From positions 62,001 to 126,000 of the forward strand of contig NZ_JAUSUI010000004.1 in NCBI RefSeq assembly GCF_030813495.1: DNA of 64,000 nucleotides. Direction: 5' to 3'. Each line of letters starts with the position of its first letter. The stretch's first letter is position 1. Of the stretch, positions 25,910-32,887 are shown one piece after another. The notes beneath the pieces were generated by a model. That model was not told the origin of the DNA. It saw only the letters and a list, made by a program, of their open reading frames with translations, and made no database searches. Source of the DNA: Ancylobacter polymorphus (GTDB lineage: Bacteria > Pseudomonadota > Alphaproteobacteria > Rhizobiales > Xanthobacteraceae). The position numbers and the translations under genes were made by a program.

Positions 25910-27322
25910 ATGTTCTCCTATGGCGTGATGCCCCCGCTGATGTTCGCCGGCATGATCTGCTTCATGCTGGCCGGCTTTCCCGTCGCGTTCTCGCTGGTGG
26001 CGGTCGGCCTGTTCTTCGGCACGCTGGGCATACTGACCGACCATTTCACCTTCAGCTTCCTGCAGGCGCTGCCGTTCCGCTTCTACGGCATCATCTCCAA
26101 CGACCTCTTGCTCGCCATCCCCTTCTTCACCTTCATGGGGGCGATCCTGGAACGCTGCGGGCTTGCGGAGGACTTGCTGGAAGGAACGGGCAAGCTGTTC
26201 GGCAAGGTGCCGGGCGGGCTGGCCTATGCGGTGATCATCGTCGGAGCCATCCTCGGCGCCATCACCGGCACGGTGGCGGCCTCGGTCATCGCCATGGGCG
26301 TGATCTCGCTGCCGGTCATGATCCGCTACGGCTATAATGAGCGCCTCGCCACCGGCGTCATCGCGGCCTCGGGCACCATCACCCAGCTGATCCCGCCCTC
26401 GCTGGTGCTGATCGTGCTCGCCGAGCAGCTCGGCCGTCCGGTGGGCGAGATGTATCTCGGCGCCATCGGCCCCTCGCTGCTGCAGGTGCTGATCTTCCTC
26501 GCCTATGTGTTCGTGCTGTCGCTGTTCAAGCCGCAGCACATGCCGCCGCTGCCGCCGGAAGCGCGCGGAGAAGGCGGCTGGCCGCTGGTCCGGCAGGTGC
26601 TGTGGGGCATGGTGCCTTCCATCGTGCTGATCCTGCTGGTGCTCGGCACGCTGGCGCTGGGCCTGGCTACGCCGACGGAAGCGGGCGCCATGGGGGCGAT
26701 CGGCGCGATTGCGCTGGCGGCGCTGCACGGGCGGCTCACCTGGACCCTGCTGCGCCAGGCCATGGCCTCGACCGCGCGGCTGACTTCCATGGTGGTGTTC
26801 ATCCTCATCGGCGCCACCGTGTTCAGCCTGGTCTTTCAGGGCATGGACGGTGCGCTGTGGATCGAGCACCTGCTGGCCCAGCTGCCGGGCGGGAAGGTCG
26901 GATTCCTGATCTTCGTCAATGTGTTCATCTTTTTCATCGCCTTCTTCCTCGACTTCTTCGAGATCGCCTTCATCATCGTGCCGCTGCTCGTGCCGGTGGC
27001 GATGAAGCTCGACATCAATCTCGTCTGGTTCGGCGTGCTGCTGTGCGTGAACATGCAGACGGCATTCATGCACCCGCCCTTCGGCTTCGCGCTGTTCTAT
27101 CTGCGCGGCATCGCGCCGAAGTCGATCCGCACCTCGCAAATCTATTGGGGCGCGATCCCCTGGCTGCTGATGCAGCTCATTCTCGTGGTCGTGGTCATCC
27201 TGTGGCCGGACGCGGTGACCTACTGGATCAGCGCGCCCTCCACCGTGGACCCTTCGACCATCGAGCTGAACATTCCGCAGTTCGACGCGCCGCCGCTCGA
27301 CCTGGCGCCGCCGCAGTTCTGA
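25910..27322 (+). CDS. dctM: TRAP transporter large permease (DctM type)
   Basis: The product is 470 aa from the ATG at 25910, somewhat longer than the usual ~430 because of an extended C-terminus ending in a Pro/Asp-rich tail. About twelve helices carry the DctM signatures: DLLLAIPFFTFMGAILERCG, GAITGTVAASVIAMGVISLP, ITQLIPPSLVLIVLAEQLG and TPTEAGAMGAIGA. It is the sodium-coupled translocating subunit of a TRAP carrier working with DctQ. The tail (IELNIPQFDAPPLDLAPPQF) is unusual. The substrate cannot be told because no binding protein gene is adjacent. Confidence 0.9.
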   Translation: MFSYGVMPPLMFAGMICFMLAGFPVAFSLVAVGLFFGTLGILTDHFTFSFLQALPFRFYGIISNDLLLAIPFFTFMGAILERCGLAEDLLEGTGKLFGKVPGGLAYAVIIVGAILGAITGTVAASVIAMGVISLPVMIRYGYNERLATGVIAASGTITQLIPPSLVLIVLAEQLGRPVGEMYLGAIGPSLLQVLIFLAYVFVLSLFKPQHMPPLPPEARGEGGWPLVRQVLWGMVPSIVLILLVLGTLALGLATPTEAGAMGAIGAIALAALHGRLTWTLLRQAMASTARLTSMVVFILIGATVFSLVFQGMDGALWIEHLLAQLPGGKVGFLIFVNVFIFFIAFFLDFFEIAFIIVPLLVPVAMKLDINLVWFGVLLCVNMQTAFMHPPFGFALFYLRGIAPKSIRTSQIYWGAIPWLLMQLILVVVVILWPDAVTYWISAPSTVDPSTIELNIPQFDAPPLDLAPPQF

Positions 27323-27324
27323 CC

Positions 27325-27819
27325 TCAGGCGGGAAGTGCGCGCGGTCCCTTCCCACGCACCGCCGCGATGCCGGCGAGCACAAAGAGCAGCAGGACGACG
27401 CCCTGTGCGATGGCGAAGGGCGGCTCCGACTGGGTGGGCGCCAGCGTCTGCAACGCCGGAACCTTGGCGAAGGCCTGGGCAATGGCGACGAAGACCAGGA
27501 ACCACTGGCTGGCGACGATGCCGATGGCATAGACCACCCGCCATCGTCCCGCCTGGTGGAAATGGGTGCGCGCCGGCACGGTGACGGCGAGCACTGCCAG
27601 AGCGATGGCGCCCACAATGTGCGAGGGCAGCACGCCGTTGAAGGGAAAGCCGAAACCGGTGGCGCTGGTGGCGAAGGCGGTGACGAGGAAGGCCATCGTC
27701 CAGCCCCGCCGGTCGCGGCCGGCGATGAGGTCCGCCATCACGATGAAACCGGTGGCGATGGCGATGAGGCTGAGCCAGGTGTGGAAACCCGTCCACGTGG
27801 TCGGATCGAACATGCGCAT
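27325..27819 (-). CDS. Small multi-pass membrane protein of unknown function
   Basis: The product is 164 aa from the ATG at 27819 (27813 is the next in-frame ATG). Five hydrophobic segments are visible: TWLSLIAIATGFIVMADLI, WTMAFLVTAFATSATGF, HIVGAIALAVLAVTV, VVYAIGIVASQWFLVFVAIA and IAQGVVLLLFVLAGIAAV. It ends in a short basic tail. I do not recognise a named family with confidence. It converges on dctM (2-bp gap) and is divergent from the MFS gene across a 257-bp region. Confidence 0.7.
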   Translation of the reverse strand: MRMFDPTTWTGFHTWLSLIAIATGFIVMADLIAGRDRRGWTMAFLVTAFATSATGFGFPFNGVLPSHIVGAIALAVLAVTVPARTHFHQAGRWRVVYAIGIVASQWFLVFVAIAQAFAKVPALQTLAPTQSEPPFAIAQGVVLLLFVLAGIAAVRGKGPRALPA

Positions 27820-28076
27820 GCTCCCCGATGGCGCCTCCGCCCGACGCGGTGCGCGGCGCCGGCAGGCTGCTGCCGGCGCATTGATGATATCCATCAGATT
27901 TATTGACGCCAGCGGGAAAGCCTTGCGGTCGCTGCCTTCGCGGGCCATGCACGGCAGAATTCGCCCGTCTGTGTCTTTCGGCCTATAGGCCGCGCCCGCG
28001 CCGCGCGCTAAGGCGAGGTCCACTACCTGCCGCCGCCCGTTCGCCGATCGGGGCGCCCTGCCGCATTGGATCGCCT

Positions 28077-29345
28077 ATGTCCTCCCCCCTGTCCACGCCG
28101 GAGCGTCCGCCCGCCGGCTCCCCGCACCCGGGAATGGGTTTCCGGGAATTCGTGCTGTTCATCGCCGGATTGATGGCGACCAACGCCATCGCCATTGACT
28201 CGATGCTGCCGGCGCTACCGGAAATCGGCGAGTCGCTCGGCATCGACACGGCGAACCACGCCCAGCTCGTCATCACCGCCTACCTGCTCGGCTTCGGCGG
28301 GGCCCAGCTGGTCTATGGCACGCTGGCGGACCGTTTCGGACGGCGCAGCGTGCTGCTGTTCGGCCTCGCGGTCTATACGCTCGCCTCCATTGGCGCGGTG
28401 TTCGCCGGCACGCTGGGGGTGATGCTGGCGGCACGGGTGCTGCAGGGCGTGGGCTCGGCGGCGACGCGCATTCTCGCCATCACCATCGTGCGCGACTGCT
28501 ATTCCGGTTCGCACATGGCGCGGGTGATGTCGCTCGCCTTCCTCGTCTTCCTCTCGGTGCCGATCGTGGCGCCTTCCATCGGGCAGGCGATCATGCTGAT
28601 CGCGCCGTGGCGCGGCATTTTCCTGATGCTGTGCCTGTTCGGGGCGGTGCTGTTCGTCTGGACGCTGGCGCGCCTGCCGGAAACGCTGCATCCGGAAGAC
28701 CGCTCGCCCATCTCCTTTGCCGGCATTTCCCACGCCTTCGGGCTGATTGTCCGCAGCCGCATCACGGTTGGCTATACGCTGGCCATCACCATGGCGATGG
28801 GAGGGCTGTTCGGCTTCATCAATTCGGCGCAGCAGGTGTTCGCGGATGCTTTCGATGCCGAGGCGTTCTTCACGCTCATCTTCGCGCTGATCGCCGTGTT
28901 CATGGCGGCTTCCTCGCTGCTCAATGCCCGTATCGTCGAGAAGCTGGGCATGCGGCGCGTGTCGCATGCGGCGCTGTGCGGCTACCTCACGGTGACGCTT
29001 GTGCACGCCGCGATCGTGCTGGCCGGGATAGAGAGCATCTGGAGCTTCTCCATCCTGCAGGGGGGGATGATGTTCTGCTTCGGCCTCATGGTGTCGAACT
29101 TCAACTCGATGGCGATGGAGCCGGTCGGGCATGTAGCGGGCACGGCATCGTCGGTGCTGGGTTTCGTCAGCACGGTGGGCGGGGCGCTCGCGGGCTTCGC
29201 GCTGGGGCAGAATTTCGATGGCACCACGCAGCCGCTGACCCTGGGCTTCGCCGCCCTGGCCCTCGCGGCGCTGGGCTTCGTGCTGTTCGCGGAGAGCGGA
29301 AGGTTGTTCCAGCGCGACCGCCGCGTCTCCGATACCGAGACCTGA
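28077..29345 (+). CDS. MFS drug-resistance transporter, Bcr/CflA type
   Basis: The product is 422 aa from the ATG at 28077. It has twelve membrane helices. Motif A between helices 2 and 3 is YGTLADRFGRRSVLL. The first helix holds the Bcr/CflA-type AIDSMLPALPEIGESLGI, and helices 4-5 hold ARVLQGVGSAATRILAITIVRD. It is a proton-driven exporter of the inner membrane. Bcr/CflA members remove bicyclomycin, sulfonamides or amino acids; the substrate here is unknown. Confidence 0.88.
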   Translation: MSSPLSTPERPPAGSPHPGMGFREFVLFIAGLMATNAIAIDSMLPALPEIGESLGIDTANHAQLVITAYLLGFGGAQLVYGTLADRFGRRSVLLFGLAVYTLASIGAVFAGTLGVMLAARVLQGVGSAATRILAITIVRDCYSGSHMARVMSLAFLVFLSVPIVAPSIGQAIMLIAPWRGIFLMLCLFGAVLFVWTLARLPETLHPEDRSPISFAGISHAFGLIVRSRITVGYTLAITMAMGGLFGFINSAQQVFADAFDAEAFFTLIFALIAVFMAASSLLNARIVEKLGMRRVSHAALCGYLTVTLVHAAIVLAGIESIWSFSILQGGMMFCFGLMVSNFNSMAMEPVGHVAGTASSVLGFVSTVGGALAGFALGQNFDGTTQPLTLGFAALALAALGFVLFAESGRLFQRDRRVSDTET

Positions 29346-29469
29346 ACGTCAGAGAAAAGCAAGGTATTCCGCCGCCGTCTTCTGTCGCCTGCCCCGACAC
29401 TGGAACGCCTTTCCAGCTTCGGCGTTGAATTCCCGCCAATCAAAGGGGCGGGGCGACAGGAGAAATACC

Positions 29470-29877
29470 ATGATTCGACATGCTATTATTGCGGCTTCGC
29501 TTGTTCTGGCCGCGCCGCTGGCCGCGAATGCGCAGGACGGCGCCGGTACCGCGGCCGGCGCGACCACGGGTGCCGTCGGTGGCGCGCTGGTAGGTGGCCC
29601 CGTCGGGGCCGTGGTCGGTGGCGTGGCCGGCGCCGTGGTCGGCGGCATTTCCGACGATCGCCGTTCGCGCTTCCGCGGCTATGTCGTGGAAGAGAACGTT
29701 CCTTCCTACCGCGTTGAGCGCGAGGTCGTGGTCGGCACGGAACTGCCGCCCGGCAGCATCCGCTATTACGACGTTCCCGCCGAATATGGCGTGCAGGAAT
29801 ACCGCTACACCGTCGTGAACGAACGCACCGTGCTTGTCGACCCCGCCACCAACCGGGTCGTGCAGATCATCGACTGA
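29470..29877 (+). CDS. DUF1236 domain exported small protein
   Basis: The product is 135 aa from the ATG at 29470. The signal peptide is the first ~22 residues, cleaving after ANA. A Gly/Ala/Val-rich region (~25-62) resembles a glycine-zipper (GGALVGGPVGAVVGG), which may insert in or associate with membranes. The C-terminal ~70 residues match DUF1236: YDVPAEYGVQEYRYTVVNER then VLVDPATNRVVQIID. The family is common in Hyphomicrobiales and uncharacterised. It stands alone, 24 bp from the convergent NUDIX gene. Confidence 0.85.
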   Translation: MIRHAIIAASLVLAAPLAANAQDGAGTAAGATTGAVGGALVGGPVGAVVGGVAGAVVGGISDDRRSRFRGYVVEENVPSYRVEREVVVGTELPPGSIRYYDVPAEYGVQEYRYTVVNERTVLVDPATNRVVQIID

Positions 29878-29901
29878 CGACGTTGCCCGCTTCGCGGCGG
29901 T

Positions 29902-30441
29902 TCATCCCGCCGCGGAGCTGGGGCTGGCTTCCGCGCGACGCGGCGGGCGCCCGGCGCGCGGCGGCTTGGAGGCCGCGAGCAATCGCGCCGCGCGCGACTG
30001 GGCAAAGTCCACCATAATGGCGCCCAGTTCCGGCTCGTCGATCAGCAGCGCGGCGTCTTCGGCCGGCAGCCAGATTTGCGCCCGCTCGTGACGCTCGGGC
30101 CAGTCGGCGAGCTGACGGCGCACGGCGAGCGGATAGACGGAAACCTTGACCAGTGCGAAATGGCTGTCGAGCCGCTTCCAGTAGAGATACTGGCCCAGCC
30201 GCTTGCGGCCGACCTCGCCCACCACGCCCGCTTCCTGACGGGCCTCGATCTCCGCCGACTTCCAATCCTTGCGGTTCTTCATCGGCCAGCCCTTGGGGAT
30301 CACGACACGCTGGGTTTCCCGCGAGGTCATGATGAGCACCTCGACTTCGCCGGCAGGTGTCACACGGTAGGGTAGTGCCGCCACCTGGTTGAGGGGGCGG
30401 CCATCGGTCATGCGACGCCTTATCTGCTTCTGTTTGGCCAT
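29902..30441 (-). CDS. NUDIX hydrolase with a degenerate Nudix box
   Basis: The product is 179 aa. The body fits the alphaproteobacterial KGWPM group: VVIPKGWPMKNRK, then SAEIEARQEAGVVGEV. Against the consensus Nudix box (G-x5-E-x7-REUxEExGU), G0, E15, E19 and G21 are kept, but the first E is R, the RE pair reads IE, and the metal-binding E18 is Q. Weakened or altered pyrophosphatase activity is therefore possible. The C-terminal 30 residues are basic and Pro/Ala-rich. It is divergent from the MAPEG gene with a 74-bp gap. Confidence 0.82.
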   Translation of the reverse strand: MAKQKQIRRRMTDGRPLNQVAALPYRVTPAGEVEVLIMTSRETQRVVIPKGWPMKNRKDWKSAEIEARQEAGVVGEVGRKRLGQYLYWKRLDSHFALVKVSVYPLAVRRQLADWPERHERAQIWLPAEDAALLIDEPELGAIMVDFAQSRAARLLAASKPPRAGRPPRRAEASPSSAAG

Positions 30442-30515
30442 GATGTGCTAAATGTAGGGCATCGCGCGGGAATAGCGATGCCTCCTATGGGGCTTTCTCA
30501 TCCACGGGATCTCGC

Positions 30516-30914
30516 ATGACGACCGAATTGAGCCTTCTCGCCTGGGTTCTCGTCCTCGCCGTGGTGCAGGTGATGCTCCCCGCCATGTGGCGCAACCGGG
30601 AGACGGGGCTCGACTACAATGCCGGTCCGCGCGACGAGCCTGGCCCGCCGGTCGGTATCGTCACCGGGCGGCTCCGCCGTGCGCAGGCCAATCTGTACGA
30701 GACGCTTCCCCTCTTCGCTGCGGCGGTGCTGATCGCTCACATTGCCGGCAGGGAAGGCGCGCTCACGCTCTGGGGGGCGTGGCTCTATCTCGGGGCGCGG
30801 ATCGTCTATGTGCCGCTTTACGCCATGGGCGTGCCTTATCTGCGCTCGGCGGTCTGGTCGGTGTCCCTGCTGGGGTTGGGGCTGATCCTCCTCGCCATTT
30901 TGATCCCGGCCTGA
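30516..30914 (+). CDS. MAPEG family membrane protein
   Basis: The product is 132 aa with four hydrophobic helices. The loop after helix 1 has RNRETGLDYNAGPRDE, followed by GRLRRAQANLYETLPLFAAAVL, which is the MAPEG hallmark (R-x-x-RAQ-N-x-x-E). Eukaryotic relatives are membrane glutathione transferases and eicosanoid enzymes; bacterial roles are mostly unknown. The RBBP9-type hydrolase gene follows after 13 bp, suggesting one transcript. Confidence 0.85.
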   Translation: MTTELSLLAWVLVLAVVQVMLPAMWRNRETGLDYNAGPRDEPGPPVGIVTGRLRRAQANLYETLPLFAAAVLIAHIAGREGALTLWGAWLYLGARIVYVPLYAMGVPYLRSAVWSVSLLGLGLILLAILIPA

Positions 30915-30927
30915 GGAGGGCGGGCGC

Positions 30928-31494
30928 ATGGCGGTCGATTTCGCTTCGTTCGATTTTCTCGTCGTCCCGGGTCGTGAGAACGCGCCTGCCGAGCACTGGC
31001 AGTCGCATTGGCTCGGTGCCTTCGCCAATTCCAGCCGGCTGATCCAGGCCGACTGGAGCCGGCCCGAGGTCGGGGCCTGGACCCACCGGCTCGATGCGGC
31101 GGTGGAAGCGGCGCCGCGGCGGGTGGTGCTCATTGCGCATTCGGTCGGTGTGGCGACCGTCGTGCGCTGGACGGTCGCGCAGCCGGAGCGGGCGCGCGCC
31201 AAGGTGGCGGCGGCCTTGCTGGTGGCGCCCACCAATGTCGACGACCCCGACCCTTCCTTCGATCTCGTCCGCAATTTCGGCCCCATGCCACTCTCGCCTT
31301 TGCCTTACCCCGCATTGATCCTGTCATCGCGGGATGATCCGCGGGTGACGCCGTGCCAGGCCCACGCCTTTGCGCAGGCATGGGGTGCGGATGTCGCCGA
31401 TGTCGGCGAACTCGGCCACATCGGCTCCGCCGCCCGGCTCGGCCTGTGGCCGCAGGGGCTTCTGCTGCTCGGTGGGCTGTTGGCGCGGATCTAG
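30928..31494 (+). CDS. RBBP9/YdeN-type alpha/beta hydrolase
   Basis: The product is 188 aa. Family features are FLVVPGRENAPAEHWQSHW at the N-terminus, nucleophile elbow IAHSVGVA (serine near 72), LILSSRDDPRVTP (catalytic aspartate loop) and the late histidine in ELGHIGS. These are small serine hydrolases of unknown physiological substrate. It lies directly behind the MAPEG gene and converges on a 69-aa gene. Confidence 0.85.
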   Translation: MAVDFASFDFLVVPGRENAPAEHWQSHWLGAFANSSRLIQADWSRPEVGAWTHRLDAAVEAAPRRVVLIAHSVGVATVVRWTVAQPERARAKVAAALLVAPTNVDDPDPSFDLVRNFGPMPLSPLPYPALILSSRDDPRVTPCQAHAFAQAWGADVADVGELGHIGSAARLGLWPQGLLLLGGLLARI

Positions 31495-31506
31495 TGGCGC
31501 TGCCGC

Positions 31507-31716
31507 TCAGTGCTGCGCCAGAATCGCGGCGATCGCCTGGGCCACGGATTTGGTCACGCGCTTGCGGTAGCGGCGATGGACGAGCTGGCCATTATGGAAG
31601 ACATCCTGCTCAACATAGAGATTGGTGCCGTCCCAGCGCAGGATGTTGTCGGATTCGACGGTCTCGATGACGCCGATCCCCGGAATCAGATGGCCTTCCG
31701 GTGCGGTGGAGCTCAT
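31507..31716 (-). CDS. Small hypothetical protein (69 aa)
   Basis: The start is the ATG at 31716 (MSSTAPEGHLIPG). The product is soluble, with a compact beta-like stretch (ESDNILRWDGTNLYVEQDVF) followed by a basic patch (HRRYRKRVTK) and a short helix. It reads as a real conserved small protein rather than a shadow because codon positions are balanced and hydrophobics are regularly spaced. No family is known to me. Confidence 0.6.
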   Translation of the reverse strand: MSSTAPEGHLIPGIGVIETVESDNILRWDGTNLYVEQDVFHNGQLVHRRYRKRVTKSVAQAIAAILAQH

Positions 31717-31810
31717 GGGCTTTCTCCTGCGTTTGCTGGCGCGCTCTGCGGCGGCCTGAGGTGATGATAGCCGAGCGCGCGGCGAAAGCCATCGGGTGCT
31801 TTGCGGGGTG

Positions 31811-32599
31811 TCACGAAGGCGGTGTGCGTGGACCGGCCTCCTCCGACCCGTTGCCATTGGGGCTCTCCACCTTTCCGCGCCGTTGCAGCAGCAGGACGGT
31901 GATCCAGCACAGCAGCGCCCAGGCGCTTCCGGCGCACCAGCCGGCGAGAACGTCGGTCGGCCAGTGGACGCCGAGATAGATCCGGCTGAAACCCACCAGC
32001 AGAGTGAGACCGACCGCCACGGCGAGCGCATAGGCTTTCACCCGTCGCTTGCGCTCGGTGCGGACGATGAGGACGCCGAGTGTGAGAAAGGTGATCGCCG
32101 ACCCCATGGCGTGGCCGCTCGGGAAACTGAGGGTGCGGACATCGACGAGATGGGCGACGAGGTCCGGCCGGGGACGCTCGAAGCCCAGTTTCAGCGCATA
32201 GCTGAGCAGGCCGCCGCTGGAGGTCGCCAGCAGCACGAAAAGAGCAGCGGCGCGTTTGCCGTCGATCGCAAGGAAGCCGGCGACGATGAGGGTGAGGAGG
32301 GTCAGCACCGTCGTCCCGCCCAGCGCCGTCACGTCGCGCATGACGATTTCGAGCCAGGCCGGCCCCAGCGGGTCAGCCGGGTCGCCGGGCGCGCGAAAGG
32401 CCAGGAGCACCGCCTGGTCGAAAGCGTGGGTTTCGCCCTCCACCACTTCATCCGCGATAAACGCGAAACCGAGCAAAGCCAGCGCCGCGCCGAGCAAGGC
32501 CAGGAGGATCGCCAGTTCAGGCAGAACGAGGCCGGGCAAAAGGCGCAGGCGAGGGGGCAGCGAGCGGGCGAGGCGGCGGGGGAAGCGCTGGAACATCAT
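31811..32599 (-). CDS. PAP2 family phosphatase
   Basis: The product is 262 aa with six membrane helices. The three PAP2 catalytic motifs are intact: KLGFERPRPD (motif 1, K-x6-RP), PSGHAMGS (motif 2) and SRIYLGVHWPTDVLAG (motif 3, S-R-x5-H-x3-D). Members dephosphorylate lipid phosphates such as phosphatidic acid or undecaprenyl pyrophosphate on the periplasmic face. The C-terminal ~25 residues are a hydrophilic tail. No operon partner is evident. Confidence 0.9.
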   Translation of the reverse strand: MMFQRFPRRLARSLPPRLRLLPGLVLPELAILLALLGAALALLGFAFIADEVVEGETHAFDQAVLLAFRAPGDPADPLGPAWLEIVMRDVTALGGTTVLTLLTLIVAGFLAIDGKRAAALFVLLATSSGGLLSYALKLGFERPRPDLVAHLVDVRTLSFPSGHAMGSAITFLTLGVLIVRTERKRRVKAYALAVAVGLTLLVGFSRIYLGVHWPTDVLAGWCAGSAWALLCWITVLLLQRRGKVESPNGNGSEEAGPRTPPS

Positions 32600-32699
32600 T
32601 CACCGGTACAGACGAGAACGGGGCCGAACGGGCCCGGCGGGGATGGAACCCATGACGGCCCTGCGGTGTTCCCTTGCTGCACATGCAAGGAGGTCGTTC

Positions 32700-32780
32700 A
32701 TGTTCAAAGGTGCCGCTCTCTGGATGCTCGGTATTCCGCTGCCGATTATTCTCATTCTCTGGTTCATGGGGTATCTCTGA
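32700..32780 (+). CDS. 26-residue hydrophobic small protein
   Basis: The ATG at 32700 is preceded by a near-perfect Shine-Dalgarno CAAGGAGG (32686-32693) with six bases of spacing, unusually strong for this window. The product is a single membrane helix: MFKGAALWMLGIPLPIIL followed by ILWFMGYL. The IPLPIIL core is a Pro-kinked transmembrane stretch. It sits alone between the PAP2 gene (divergent) and the MHYT kinase gene (108 bp downstream). I judge it a real small membrane protein from the strength of its start site; its function is unknown. Confidence 0.6.
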   Translation: MFKGAALWMLGIPLPIILILWFMGYL

Positions 32781-32887
32781 GGCCTTATGAGGGCCTTCAA
32801 GCCCTGAGACCTTGAAGCCGCCAACGTGAGGCCGAGGGTGCGCGATAGGGTGCCTTCCGCGCAAAAGGTGAGATACAGGCGCCGATC

